The notes: generated from the sequence alone by a model not told the origin. DNA of 64,000 bases from Methylobacterium sp. 2A (GCF_009806555.1 NZ_VUOK01000021.1:416789-480788), one strand, 5' to 3'; shown: positions 17,115 to 26,292, counted from the first letter of the stretch. A program made the numbers and translations.

Positions 17115-19715
17115 ATGGAGATGACGGCGGCTCCGGCGCTCGCCCACGACACCGCCCCGCCGCCGGACCTGCCGGCGTCCGGGCCGACCGGGGCATTCTG
17201 GACGCGCGGACTTGAGACCCTTTGCGCGGAACTCAAATGCGGTTCCGACGGTCTGGGGTCCGCTGAGGCGGTGCGCCGGCTCGAACGCTACGGGCCGAAC
17301 AGCGATGCCGGTGCGCAGGGCGGTGGCGCCCTGCGGGCGGTGCTGCGCCGCCTGATCGAACCGCTCGCCCTGATCCTGCTCGCGGCCGGGCTCGTCTCAG
17401 TGGCGACCGGCGACGTCGGCGGCGGCGCGATCATCGTCGCCATCCTCGGCCTGTCGGTCGGCCTCGACACCGTGCAGGAGGGTCACGCGACGAGAGCCGC
17501 CCAGGCTTTGCGCCACGCGGTCGCGCTGAAGGCCGAGGTCCGGCGCGACAACGGCTTCGTCACCGTCCCCGTGGAGCAGGTCGTCCCCGGCGACATCCTG
17601 CGCGTGCGAGCCGGCGACATCATACCGGCCGACGCCCTCGTCATCGAGAGCGCCGCCTTCACCGCTGCCGAGGCCGCACTCACCGGCGAACCTTATCCGG
17701 TCGAGAAGCGGCCGGGTCTCGTGAGCTCCGCCGAGCCGGCCGAGGCCTTCAACGCCCTGTTCCGCGGCGCCGTCGCGCGGACGGGCGAGGCGACCGCCCT
17801 GGTCGTCGCCACGGGTCCGACCACGATGTTCGGCGCGGTGGCCTCGTCTCTGGCCGAGGCTCAGGCACCCTCACCCTTCCAGCGCGACCTGCACGCGTTC
17901 GGTTTGGTCGTCGCGCGACTCACCCTCGGCCTGGTGGTCGCCGTCCTGGCGGTCCGCGTCGTCCTCGGCCGGCCGGTGCTCGACTCGCTCTTGTTCTCCG
18001 TCGCGCTCGCCGTCGGGCTGACGCCGGAACTGCTACCTATGGTCACCACGGTGACGCTCTCGCGCGGGGCCCTGCGCATGGCGGCGCGAAAGGTCATCGT
18101 GAAGCGGCTCGCCGCCATCCACGACCTCGGCGCGATGACCGTGCTTTGCACCGACAAGACCGGCACGCTGACCTCGGCCGAGATCGCGTTGGCACGCAGC
18201 CTCGACCCGACGGGCCGCGACGACGCGCGGCCGGCGAGCCTCGCGGCGGTCGCAGCGGACCTCGGCGGCGACCGCGGCTCGCTCGACGCCGCCCTGGCAC
18301 ACGCCCATCCCGACGCCGGGCGGGGCTGGGAACGCGCCGGCCAACGGGCGTTCGACTACGGCCGCCGCACCGGTTCGGTCCTCGCGCGGGGACCGGAGGG
18401 TCCGTTGCTGATCCTGAAGGGCGCCCCGGACGCGGTCCTGGCGCTCTGCACCGCGCGGCGCGCCGGTGGGCGGAGCGAACCGCTGGGACCGGAGGGTCGC
18501 GACGAGGCCCTCGGGCAGGTCCGGATCCTGGCCGAGGAGGGCCTCCGCAGCATCGCAATCGCCTCGCGAGCTTGGACCGGTCCCCTGCGCCCGCTCGGGG
18601 CCCTGGACGATTGTGACCTTGTCTTCGAGGGCTTCTGCGCCTTCGCTGATCCGCCCAAGCCGACGGCGGCTGCCGCCATCGCGCGGCTCGCGAGAGCCGG
18701 CGTGCGCTTGAAAATTCTGTCCGGCGACGACCCGGTGGTGGTGCGCCGGCTCGCGGGGCTCGTCGGGCTTCGCGCCGGCACGGTCCTGTCCGGCTCCGAG
18801 GTCGCGGGCCTGAGCGACGCAGCCCTCGCCGTCCGGGTCCGGAAGGTGGACGCGTTCGGCCGGCTGACACCCGACCAGAAGGCGCGCGTCGTCAGGGCAC
18901 TCCAATCCAAGAGCGCGGTCGTAGGTTTTCTGGGCGACGGCATCAACGACGCGCCGGGCCTCGCCCAGGCCGACATCGGCCTCTCGGTCGAGGGAGCGAC
19001 AGGAGTGGCTCAGGCGGCCGCCGATATGATCCTGCTCGCATCGGACTTGGAGGTCGTCGCCGACGGCGTCGACGAGGGGCGGCGGACGTTCGCCAACATC
19101 CTCAAGTATGTCCGGATGGGCGCGAGCTCGAACTTCGGCAACATGCTCTCGATGGCCGTCGCCTCGGTGGCGCTGCCGTTCCTGCCGATGCTGCCGACGC
19201 AGATCCTTCTTAACAACCTGCTCTACGACCTCTCGGAGGTCGGCATCCCCTTCGACCGGGTCGATCCGACCGCGACCGCCCGGCCACAGGTCTGGAACAT
19301 GGCGGCGCTCCTCCGGTTCGCAGGCGTCATGGGTCCGCTCTCCTCTCTGTTTGATCTCCTGACTTTCGGCGTTCTGCTCCTTCTCTGCGGCGCCTCGGCA
19401 GAGGAATTCCGCACGGCCTGGTTCCTCGAATCCATGGCGACCCAGATCCTGGTGATCTTCGTCATTCGGACCAGCGGGCGCCCCTGGCAGGACCGCCCGA
19501 GCGCGACACTGACCGTCTCCTCGCTCGCCGCGCTCGCGGCAGCGCTGACCCTTCCATTCTCGCCGGCAGGAGCTTGGTTCGGCTTCCAGGCGCCTTCGCC
19601 GTCAGCCCTGCTCGGCATCGGGCTGATCACCGTCGCCTACCTCGTGGCGGTCGAGATGGTGAAGCCCTGGGTCATGTGCCAGCAGCATCGCTCCCCACGA
19701 CCTCTGAGAGCTTGA
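17115..19715 (+). CDS. MgtA-like cation-transporting P-type ATPase
   Basis: 866-residue inner-membrane pump. It has an N-terminal cation-ATPase domain (RRLERYGPN), an actuator TGEP loop, phosphorylation Asp347 in CTDKTGTLT, a KGAPDAVL nucleotide site and a GDGINDAPGL hinge. The C-terminal helices carry SSNFGNMLSM and LPTQILLNNLLYDLSEVGIPFDRVD, close to the Mg2+ importers MgtA/MgtB. The Mg2+ substrate is inferred from this block. It lies in the putative oxygen-responsive island, with a Fnr/FixK box 62 bp upstream and the DUF1476 gene downstream. Confidence 0.9.
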   Translation: MEMTAAPALAHDTAPPPDLPASGPTGAFWTRGLETLCAELKCGSDGLGSAEAVRRLERYGPNSDAGAQGGGALRAVLRRLIEPLALILLAAGLVSVATGDVGGGAIIVAILGLSVGLDTVQEGHATRAAQALRHAVALKAEVRRDNGFVTVPVEQVVPGDILRVRAGDIIPADALVIESAAFTAAEAALTGEPYPVEKRPGLVSSAEPAEAFNALFRGAVARTGEATALVVATGPTTMFGAVASSLAEAQAPSPFQRDLHAFGLVVARLTLGLVVAVLAVRVVLGRPVLDSLLFSVALAVGLTPELLPMVTTVTLSRGALRMAARKVIVKRLAAIHDLGAMTVLCTDKTGTLTSAEIALARSLDPTGRDDARPASLAAVAADLGGDRGSLDAALAHAHPDAGRGWERAGQRAFDYGRRTGSVLARGPEGPLLILKGAPDAVLALCTARRAGGRSEPLGPEGRDEALGQVRILAEEGLRSIAIASRAWTGPLRPLGALDDCDLVFEGFCAFADPPKPTAAAAIARLARAGVRLKILSGDDPVVVRRLAGLVGLRAGTVLSGSEVAGLSDAALAVRVRKVDAFGRLTPDQKARVVRALQSKSAVVGFLGDGINDAPGLAQADIGLSVEGATGVAQAAADMILLASDLEVVADGVDEGRRTFANILKYVRMGASSNFGNMLSMAVASVALPFLPMLPTQILLNNLLYDLSEVGIPFDRVDPTATARPQVWNMAALLRFAGVMGPLSSLFDLLTFGVLLLLCGASAEEFRTAWFLESMATQILVIFVIRTSGRPWQDRPSATLTVSSLAALAAALTLPFSPAGAWFGFQAPSPSALLGIGLITVAYLVAVEMVKPWVMCQQHRSPRPLRA

Positions 19716-19725
19716 TCTGCCTCAA
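19712..19725. promoter_or_regulatory. Fnr/FixK-type box before the DUF1476 gene
   Basis: TTGATCTGCCTCAA has perfect TTGA...TCAA arms. It overlaps the ATPase stop codon and ends 80 bp before the ATG at 19806. Confidence 0.6.
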
Positions 19726-19805
19726 GGCCGGCCGCCACGGCCGGACCAAGGATGGCTGATCCGCGGCCGGCACGGTCCGGCCCCACTCCAGCGATGGAGG
19801 AGATC

Positions 19806-20153
19806 ATGACCACGACCTTCGACGAGCGCGAGCGGGCCGCTGAGCGCCGCTTCGTCCAGGAGGAGGAGGCGCGTTTCCATGCCCGCAACCGGCGCAACCG
19901 TCTCCTGGCGACCTGGGCCTGTGAGCGGATGCGCCTGAGCGGCACCGCAGCTGAGGGGTACGTCACGTCCTTTACCGAGTGCGCCGTCGTGACCGACGAC
20001 GAGACGCTGATCGCAAGACTGCAATCGGACCTGAAGGCGGCCGGCATCGAGGCGACGGTCGCTCGCCTGCGCACGGAGATGACCCGGTGCGCCGCGCTGG
20101 CGCAGGCCGACCGGCGCGTCGGGGTTGCGCTGGATCAAGGCTCCTCCGGCTAG
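19806..20153 (+). CDS. DUF1476 protein (ATPase inhibitor zeta-like)
   Basis: 115 residues. The N-terminus MTTTFDERERAAERRFVQEEE and the following RNRRNRLLATWACERMRLSG are the DUF1476 signature; family members bind and inhibit the F1-ATPase of alphaproteobacteria (zeta subunit). Start ATG 19806 with GGAGGAG 5 nt upstream. Placed in this island it may be a condition-specific paralogue limiting ATP hydrolysis under low oxygen; that is inference. Its 3' end contains the box for the next gene. Confidence 0.85.
   Translation: MTTTFDERERAAERRFVQEEEARFHARNRRNRLLATWACERMRLSGTAAEGYVTSFTECAVVTDDETLIARLQSDLKAAGIEATVARLRTEMTRCAALAQADRRVGVALDQGSSG
20125..20138. promoter_or_regulatory. Fnr/FixK-type box before the first BON gene
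   Basis: TTGCGCTGGATCAA lies inside the 3' end of the DUF1476 gene, 64 bp before an ATG at 20203 and 79 bp before the better-supported start at 20218. Confidence 0.6.
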
Positions 20154-20217
20154 GCCGCGCAGGATCACCCGGCAGCTACTCCGCACAGAGCGGACACATG
20201 CCATGACGGAGGACGCC

Positions 20218-20868
20218 ATGACCGACAAGGATCTGCGCCGCGACGTTCTCGACGAGCTCGACTTCGACCCCAGCCTCGATGCCGGCGCCATCGGCGTCGC
20301 CGTCGCGGAAGGCGTCGTGACCCTGACCGGCCACGTCGGCAGCTACGCCGAGAAGGTGGAGGCCGAGCGCGCCGTGCCCCGCGTCCGAGGCGTGCGCGCC
20401 ATCGCGCAGGAGATCGAGGTCCGCTACGCCGACGAGAAGAAGGTCGCCGACGACCAGATCGCCGCCCGCGCCCTGGCCATCATCGACTGGTCCGTGCACC
20501 TCCCGAAGCAGGCCATCCGAGTGAAGGTCGCCGGCGGCTGGGTCACGCTGACCGGCACGGTTGACTGGCAGTACCAGATGGCGGGCGCCGAGGCGGCCGT
20601 CCGGAAGCTGTCGGGCGTCCACGGCGTGACAAACCGCATCGAGGTCAGGCCGCGGGTTCCGCCAGCGGCGGTCAAGGACAAGATCCTGGAGGCGTTCCGG
20701 CGCAGCGTCATGTCCGAGGCCGACGGGATCAAGGTCACCGTCGCCGGCGACAAGGTCACGCTGGAGGGGGCGGTCTCGGCCTGGGCGGAGCGCGACGCCG
20801 CCGAGCGCGCGGCTTGGTCGGTGCCGGGCGTCCGCGCCGTCGAGGACCGCATCGTCGCCCTGAGTTGA
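20218..20868 (+). CDS. Triple BON-domain protein
   Basis: 216 residues with three BON modules (about 5-70, 80-145, 150-215), each with the GVVTLTGHV, GWVTLTGTV or DKVTLEGAV pattern. There is no signal peptide, unlike OsmY, so it is probably cytoplasmic. BON domains bind membranes or other ligands and occur in stress proteins. Start 20218 was chosen for GGAGG 8 nt upstream; ATG 20203 is possible. It is paralogous to 24999-25643, the two flanking the phosphoketolase region. Confidence 0.88.
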   Translation: MTDKDLRRDVLDELDFDPSLDAGAIGVAVAEGVVTLTGHVGSYAEKVEAERAVPRVRGVRAIAQEIEVRYADEKKVADDQIAARALAIIDWSVHLPKQAIRVKVAGGWVTLTGTVDWQYQMAGAEAAVRKLSGVHGVTNRIEVRPRVPPAAVKDKILEAFRRSVMSEADGIKVTVAGDKVTLEGAVSAWAERDAAERAAWSVPGVRAVEDRIVALS

Positions 20869-20879
20869 GGAGAGCCGCC

Positions 20880-21194
20880 ATGTTCCACGGCACATGCTTG
20901 CACGCTGGCACCCGGATGGAGACCAAGGTCGCGTGGATATCCCTCCCGCTGGCCGCCGCCGGGATCTTCCTTGGCTTTTGTGTCCCGCTGCCGGTGTTCG
21001 GACACGACGCCGACGGCTCGGGATCGAAGCGGGTTGCATCGAGCCGAACCGATTACGTGACCAAGAGCGGCGAGACGGTGCCGAGGCCAGACAAGCTCGA
21101 CCTCAAGCCGGGCAGCGACATCCAGCGGCGGACGCGCGAACAGGAGCGCGACGATGCGGTCACGCGGGGCATCTGTGTCGGTTGCCTACGCTGA
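20880..21194 (+). CDS. Small exported protein of unknown function
   Basis: 104 residues starting 11 bp after the BON gene, with GAGGAG before the ATG; likely in the same operon. A hydrophobic stretch (about residues 18-37) ending near VFGHDADG looks like a signal peptide or membrane anchor; the mature part is polar and ends GICVGCLR with two Cys. The ATG at 20916 is an alternative start. I do not recognise the family. Confidence 0.65.
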   Translation: MFHGTCLHAGTRMETKVAWISLPLAAAGIFLGFCVPLPVFGHDADGSGSKRVASSRTDYVTKSGETVPRPDKLDLKPGSDIQRRTREQERDDAVTRGICVGCLR

Positions 21195-21308
21195 CTCTGG
21201 ACCCTTGGTCCGCGACCCGGCGGCAACGCCACATCAAGGTTCCATCTGATCGGTGTTCTGCGTCCGATGTCTCGGGACGCACATCGTCCCGAAACGAGGA
21301 GGCTCATT

Positions 21309-21785
21309 ATGGCTCAAGCAACGCATGGCGCCGACGCCATTGCTCCGGCGGTGGGACCGCGTCCAGGCAAACCGAGCGGACCCGCCACGCTGCAGCGCGT
21401 GACCCTGACGCTGGCACGCTGCCCGGAGCATCCGGACGGTAGTGCCGGACGGGGCTACGAGATCGTGGCACCGCTCGGACCGGACGGCCGCCTCGACGCT
21501 GCGCTGTGGCGCGAAATCCGGGACCATTGCCGCGTTCGCCGCTTCTGGATCGGCGAGCGCGACCGGCATGGCCGGCTCGTGCACCGCGCCGGCGGCGAGG
21601 GCGGCGCGACCTGGCTGATCGACTATGACGACCGCACCGACGAGGACGACGAGACCGGCTACCATCTCGGCATGCACGCCTTCGTCGAGGGCGAGTACGT
21701 CTCAATCCGCGATGCCGGCGACGAGACCGAGCGCACCTTCCGGGTCGCTCACGTCAGCCACGTCGAGGCAAAGATCATGTCATGA
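21309..21785 (+). CDS. Hypothetical protein, island-associated
   Basis: 158 residues, cytoplasmic by appearance, with ATG 21309 preceded by GAGGAGG. The central part RRFWIGERDRHGRLVHR followed by WLIDYDDRTDEDDE, and the C-terminal YHLGMHAFVEGEYVSI, look like a folded beta-rich domain with an acidic loop. No family recognised. It shares direction with the BON genes and may belong to the stress regulon. Confidence 0.6.
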   Translation: MAQATHGADAIAPAVGPRPGKPSGPATLQRVTLTLARCPEHPDGSAGRGYEIVAPLGPDGRLDAALWREIRDHCRVRRFWIGERDRHGRLVHRAGGEGGATWLIDYDDRTDEDDETGYHLGMHAFVEGEYVSIRDAGDETERTFRVAHVSHVEAKIMS

Positions 21786-22078
21786 CGCGCGGCTCGTCGG
21801 CCCTGCCAGTACATCCTCAGTCCTCGACGTTCGAGCTCGCCGGGAATACCCTGATGACGTTGTGGCGCACGTTCTGGATCGACCTCCCGCTGGTCTGGGC
21901 ATGCGAAGTCGACCGGCTCCTGTACCGATGGATACAGCCTGCCGATATTGGGGACCGCCTCCCCGGTTATGATGTCGGGAGCGCAGATCACATCGGTGAG
22001 GTCGAGGACGACGGCCAGCGTCAGTGATCGCCGAATCAAGGTCCGAACTCGGGCAGGCGATGCCATCGGCACTGTTCG

Positions 22079-24637
22079 TCATGCCGGCCCGCGGCGGTGG
22101 CCATAACCGTCCACCATCCGCGCCTGCCCGGGCTTGGCCGTGTCGGTCGGACCGCACTGCATGATGTCGCCGTCGATGCGCCGATCATGGTCCTCTGGCG
22201 CGTGCCGTTCCGGCCAAGTCCAATCCCGCACCTCCGGCAGGTCGTCGCCGGTGCGGCGGACATGCTCGCGATGGGCCGCCAGAACGTCCCGCAACGCTTG
22301 CTCGGCGTGCTCGGCCTGCGCCCCCAGCCCCGGCACGGCCCGGAGTGCGGCCTGCGCGAGATGGAACCGGTCGAGGCGATTGAGCACGCACATGTCGAAC
22401 GGCGTCGTGGTCGTGCCCTCCTCGATGAAGCCGTGCACGTGGAAGTTGGCGTGGTTCGTCCTTTTGTAGGTCAACCGATGGATGAGCCAGGGATAGCCGT
22501 GATAGGCGAACACCGCCGGCCGGTCGCGGGTGAACAGGCTGTCGAAGGTCGCATCGTCGAGGCCGTGCGGGTGCGTCTCGGGCGCGGGCAGCGTCATCAG
22601 GTCGACCACGTTCACCACGCGGATCCTGAGCTCCGGGACATGCCGGCGCAGCCAATCCACCGCGGCGAGCGTCTCCTGCGTCGGCACGTCGCCGGCGCAG
22701 GCCATCACCACGTCGGGCTCCGCCTCCCCCTCGTTCGAGGCCCAATCCCAGATGTCGATGCCGGCCGCGCAGTGCGGGACAGCCTCGTCCAGGGTCAGCC
22801 ACTGCAGCGCAGGCTGCTTGCCGGCCACGACAACGTTGATGCGGTCGTAGGTTCGGAGGCAGTGATCCGTGACGCAGAGCAGGCAGTTCGCGTCCGGCGG
22901 CAGGTAGATGCGGGCCGTGTCGCCGCGCTTGTTGGCCACGAAGTCGATGAAGCCCGGGTCCTGGTGGCTGAAACCGTTGTGGTCCTGCCGCCAGACGTGG
23001 GACGACAGGAGGATGTTGAGGGACGGCACCGGCCGCCGCCAGGGCAGGTCGCGTGAGGACTTCAGCCACTTGGCGTGCTGGTTCACCATCGAGTCCACCA
23101 CGTGCGCGAAGGCCTCGTAGGTCGCGAACAGGCCGTGCCGCCCGGTGAGCACGTAGCCTTCGAGCCAGCCCTCGCAGAGGTGCTCGCTCAGTACCTCCAT
23201 AACCCGGCCGTCGCGCAGGAGGTGGTCGTCGCCCGGCAGAACCGTCTCCTGCCAAGCCCGGCCCGTCACCTCGAACACCGCGTCGAGGCGGTTCGAGGCG
23301 GTCTCGTCGGGGCCCATGATGCGGAAATTGCGTGCGTCCCTGTTCAGAGACAGTACCTCCCGAAGGTAGCCGCCGAGCGTGCGGGTGGCCTCGGCTCGGG
23401 AGCGGCCGGATCCCGGCACGGGGACGGCGAAATCCTTTAGGTCCGGCAGCCGCAAGGGCACGCTCTTATGCGCGTTGGCGTGCGGGTTGGCCGAGATGCG
23501 CCGCGGCCCCATTGGCGCCAGAGCGGCGAGTTCTGGTCCGAGCGAGCCGTCCTCGGCGAACAGCTCCTCCGGTCGGTAGGAGCGCATCCAGGCTTCCAGG
23601 ATCGCGCGGTGCTCCGGGTCTTCCCGCGTTGCCGCGACGGGAACCTGATGCGAGCGCCAGGTGCCCTCGACCGGCTTGCCGTCAACGGTCTTCGGTCCCG
23701 TCCAGCCCTTGGGGCTGCGCAGCACGATCATTGGCCAGCACGGTCGCCGGACCTCGCCGTAGCGCGCGGCGTGCCGGATTGCCGTGATCCCATCGAGGAC
23801 TGCGTCAAGCGCGGTCGCCATGGCCTGGTGCATGGCGGCCGGTTCGTCGCCCTCGACGAAGGACGGCTCGTAGCCATAGCCGACGAGGAGGCTGCGGAGC
23901 TCGTCCGCAGGCATCCGGGCGAGGAGTGTCGGGTTGGCGATCTTATAGCCGTTGAGGTGCAGGATCGGCAGGACGGCGCCGTCGGTCGTCGGGTTCAGGA
24001 ACTTGTTGGAATGCCAGGCGGCGGCAAGCGGCCCCGTCTCCGCCTCGCCGTCGCCGACCACGCAGGCGACGGTCAGGCCGGGGTTGTCCAAGGCCGCGCC
24101 GAACGCATGGGCCAGGGAGTAGCCGAGCTCGCCGCCCTCGTGGATGGAGCCGGGCAGCTCCGGCGAGGCGTGGCTCGGGATGCCCCCGGGAAACGAGAAC
24201 TGCCGGAATAACCGCGCCATCCCGTCGAGGTCTTGCGCTACGTCCGGATAGATCTCGCTGTAGGTGCCCTCCAAGTACGCGTTGGCCACAAGCCCCGGCG
24301 CACCGTGACCGGGCCCCCAGACCGCGATCATGTCGAGGTCGCGCTGGCGTATGACCCGGTTCAGGTGCGCGTAGATGAAGTTGAGGCCGGGCGTCGTGCC
24401 CCAGTGGCCGAGGAGCCGCGGCTTGACGTGCTCGGGCTTGAGCGGCTCGCGCAGGAGCGGGTTGGCCATGAGGTAGATCTGCCCGACCGACAGGTAATTG
24501 GCGGCCCGCCAGTAGGCGTGGATCTGCCTCAGGCTATCCGGCCCGAGCGGACCCGGTACGAAGGGCAGGTCGCACCCGCCGTGACCCTCGCGACATTCGC
24601 CGCCATGGCGACTTCTCGGCTCGTGCGTCGCGTCCAT
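22079..24637 (-). CDS. xfp: Phosphoketolase (xylulose-5-phosphate/fructose-6-phosphate)
   Basis: 852 residues, a thiamine-diphosphate enzyme that cleaves xylulose-5-P or fructose-6-P with phosphate to acetyl-phosphate plus glyceraldehyde-3-P or erythrose-4-P, in the cytoplasm. Visible blocks are [28 protein letters not shown], the ThDP motif region [32 protein letters not shown] sequence, and [16 protein letters not shown] [15 protein letters not shown]. No acetate kinase or phosphotransacetylase is adjacent. A Fnr/FixK box lies 62 bp upstream. Confidence 0.95.
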   Translation of the reverse strand: MDATHEPRSRHGGECREGHGGCDLPFVPGPLGPDSLRQIHAYWRAANYLSVGQIYLMANPLLREPLKPEHVKPRLLGHWGTTPGLNFIYAHLNRVIRQRDLDMIAVWGPGHGAPGLVANAYLEGTYSEIYPDVAQDLDGMARLFRQFSFPGGIPSHASPELPGSIHEGGELGYSLAHAFGAALDNPGLTVACVVGDGEAETGPLAAAWHSNKFLNPTTDGAVLPILHLNGYKIANPTLLARMPADELRSLLVGYGYEPSFVEGDEPAAMHQAMATALDAVLDGITAIRHAARYGEVRRPCWPMIVLRSPKGWTGPKTVDGKPVEGTWRSHQVPVAATREDPEHRAILEAWMRSYRPEELFAEDGSLGPELAALAPMGPRRISANPHANAHKSVPLRLPDLKDFAVPVPGSGRSRAEATRTLGGYLREVLSLNRDARNFRIMGPDETASNRLDAVFEVTGRAWQETVLPGDDHLLRDGRVMEVLSEHLCEGWLEGYVLTGRHGLFATYEAFAHVVDSMVNQHAKWLKSSRDLPWRRPVPSLNILLSSHVWRQDHNGFSHQDPGFIDFVANKRGDTARIYLPPDANCLLCVTDHCLRTYDRINVVVAGKQPALQWLTLDEAVPHCAAGIDIWDWASNEGEAEPDVVMACAGDVPTQETLAAVDWLRRHVPELRIRVVNVVDLMTLPAPETHPHGLDDATFDSLFTRDRPAVFAYHGYPWLIHRLTYKRTNHANFHVHGFIEEGTTTTPFDMCVLNRLDRFHLAQAALRAVPGLGAQAEHAEQALRDVLAAHREHVRRTGDDLPEVRDWTWPERHAPEDHDRRIDGDIMQCGPTDTAKPGQARMVDGYGHRRGPA

Positions 24638-24699
24638 GTCGGTTCCTCGCAGGAAGCAAATCCCGAGAGCGACCGTGCCAGCGGCCAGGCCCGGTGGCG

Positions 24700-24713
24700 T
24701 TGAGGTGGATCAA
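24700..24713. promoter_or_regulatory. Fnr/FixK-type box in the divergent xfp / small-protein promoter region
   Basis: TTGAGGTGGATCAA lies 62 bp before the xfp ATG (minus strand, 24637) and 57 bp before the ATG at 24771 (plus strand). It could serve both directions. Confidence 0.65.
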
Positions 24714-24770
24714 GGCGCGCTCGGCGCGGGGCGGCAGGATGCCTCTCGTCAGACGAAACGGGAGCGAGCG

Positions 24771-24971
24771 ATGACCCTGGTTCTAAGGTCCAGCTACATC
24801 CAGACCGTGCGTCGCGTGCGGGTACCGGTCGGATTGGTGCCGCGCAACGATGCCCCGCCCGCACTCATCACGGACGCCTATCGCTACAAAGCCACCGGCA
24901 GCCTGCAGGCCCTGGCCCTCGCCGTAGCGGCCTCAATCGTCACGCCAGTGCTGCTCTGGCTGGTCCTCTGA
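24771..24971 (+). CDS. Small single-pass membrane protein
   Basis: 66 residues, with GGGAGCGAG before the ATG. One C-terminal transmembrane helix (about residues 44-65, SLQALALAVAASIVTPVLLWLVL) follows a basic N-terminal part. It lies 27 bp before the second BON gene, probably in the same transcript and divergent from xfp. No family recognised. Confidence 0.6.
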   Translation: MTLVLRSSYIQTVRRVRVPVGLVPRNDAPPALITDAYRYKATGSLQALALAVAASIVTPVLLWLVL

Positions 24972-24998
24972 ACCCCCGCCGAACCGAGGAGATAGGTC

Positions 24999-25643
24999 AT
25001 GAGCGACCAGACAATACGCCAGCACGTCATCGACGAATTGGAATACGCACCGATGATCGATGCGGCGCCGATTGGTGTCGCCGTAGAGGACGGCGTCGTG
25101 ACGCTCACCGGCCATGTCCGGAATTTCGCCGAGAAGAGCATCGCCGAGCACGCCGCGCTACGGGTTCGCGGCGTGCGGGCCGTCGTCGAGCGGATCGAGG
25201 TCCGCTACCCGGAGAATCCACGCGTGGGTGATGAGGCCCTGGCCGAGCGATGCGCCCGGGTGCTGGAGTGGAACGTGCAGATCCCGGAGCGCTCGGTCTC
25301 GCTCAAGGTCGAGAATGGCTGCGTCACGCTTGAAGGCTGCGTGCCGTACTACCACCAGAAGGCGGCGGTCGATAAGGCGCTGCGGCGGATCGCCGGCATC
25401 ACCGACATCGTCAACCTCATCGCGGTGAAGCCGCCGGTCCAGCCCACCGAGGTCAAGGAACGGATCCTCGCCGCCTTGAGGCGGAGCGTCAGGGATCCGG
25501 ACACGATCCGCGTCCACGTGGACGGGGACAAGGTGACCCTGGACGGCTGCGTGGACGTCTGGAGCGAGCGCGAGCTCGCCGAGCGCGCCGCATGGTCGGC
25601 GCCCGGCGTCCGTGCCGTCGAGGACCGCCTGACGCTCGCGTGA
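24999..25643 (+). CDS. Triple BON-domain protein
   Basis: 214 residues, paralogue of the BON protein at 20218. The three modules carry DGVVTLTGHV, NGCVTLEGCV and DKVTLDGCV, and the C-terminus (WSAPGVRAVEDRLTLA) matches WSVPGVRAVEDRIVALS in the paralogue. GAGGAG lies 8 nt before the ATG. It has no signal peptide. It closes the functional part of the stress island; transposase debris follows 17 bp later. Confidence 0.88.
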   Translation: MSDQTIRQHVIDELEYAPMIDAAPIGVAVEDGVVTLTGHVRNFAEKSIAEHAALRVRGVRAVVERIEVRYPENPRVGDEALAERCARVLEWNVQIPERSVSLKVENGCVTLEGCVPYYHQKAAVDKALRRIAGITDIVNLIAVKPPVQPTEVKERILAALRRSVRDPDTIRVHVDGDKVTLDGCVDVWSERELAERAAWSAPGVRAVEDRLTLA

Positions 25644-25754
25644 CGGGAAGTTCTACGCGCGCTGGTTGAGCCGGGGCCTGCAGGGCATGGGCTACCGCAA
25701 GCTCTCCGCCCGCCCGCGCCACCACGCTCAGGACCCGGACGCCATCCCCGCATT

Positions 25755-25837
25755 TAGAGCTCCTCACAAAACTCCCGAGCACCGGATATTTCCCTCTGGC
25801 CGCGACAGCGCAGCGGGAGTTTTGTGAGAGGCTCTTA
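25755..25837. mobile_element. About 80-bp MITE, copy 1
   Basis: Terminal inverted repeats of about 20 bp: AGAGCTCCTCACAAAACTCC at the left and GGAGTTTTGTGAGAGGCTCT at the right, flanked by TA. It is inserted in the IS630 remnant between the codons for DAIPAF and KKDFPARMAE, so the insertion is younger than the transposase. A second, inverted, roughly 80 percent identical copy lies at 46182-46262. Confidence 0.85.
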
Positions 25838-25898
25838 AAAGGACTTCCCCGCCCGCATGGCGGAGAGCGCGCAGGCCGATAGAGATCTGGTTCTCCGA

Positions 25899-25924
25899 CG
25901 TCCTTCGACAGGCTCAGGACGAGG
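25899..25924. repeat. REP-like palindrome
   Basis: CGTCCT (25899-25904) and AGGACG (25916-25921) form a stem around TCGACAGGCTC. The sequence CCTTCGACAGGCTCAGGACGAG is a very common dispersed repeat in alphaproteobacterial genomes (from memory). It sits exactly where the transposase core is missing. Confidence 0.7.
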
Positions 25925-26292
25925 ACCTCTGGCAGTTCATGCGCGACAACGGGCTCGGCAATCGGATCTTCACATCCTATGCCGACATCCTCGACCACTG
26001 CTGCCATGCCTGGAACCCCTCATCGACCAACCCGCGCGCATCATGTCCATCGGACTGCGCGCATGGGCCCATGGGTTCTGATCAGCGAGGGCTGGTATAA
26101 GTGCCGCGCTCAATGGCAACGCGATCAGGCATGGCTTGAGCGGCCCATGATGTATGCGGCGGAGATAGGCATCGAACGGGCCGCTTGACCGTCGTTCGTC
26201 TGCGCTCCACGGTCGCCCGGACTGGATCGGCTGGTGTGACGCCGACGGCTTTCCAGGCTTGGCCCGGACTTGATCGAGGACACGCCCCGCAC

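Larger units (their letters stand above)
25660..26085 (+). pseudogene. IS630-type transposase remnant (middle and C-terminal parts)
   Basis: GMGYRKLSARPRHHAQDPDA is the winged-helix segment before the DDE domain. LWQFMRDNGLGNRIF followed by TSYADILDHCCHAWN is the conserved C-terminus after the last catalytic Glu. The core DDE region between them is deleted, with a REP-like palindrome at the junction, and a small MITE is inserted at 25755-25837. The C-terminus then shifts frame near 26015. It is non-functional. Confidence 0.85.

Noticed and set aside
21786..22078. Short open frames on both strands between the hypothetical gene and xfp
   Set aside because: One plus frame (from 21782) and one minus frame look mildly protein-like, but neither has a good start site or family; no acetate kinase is present.
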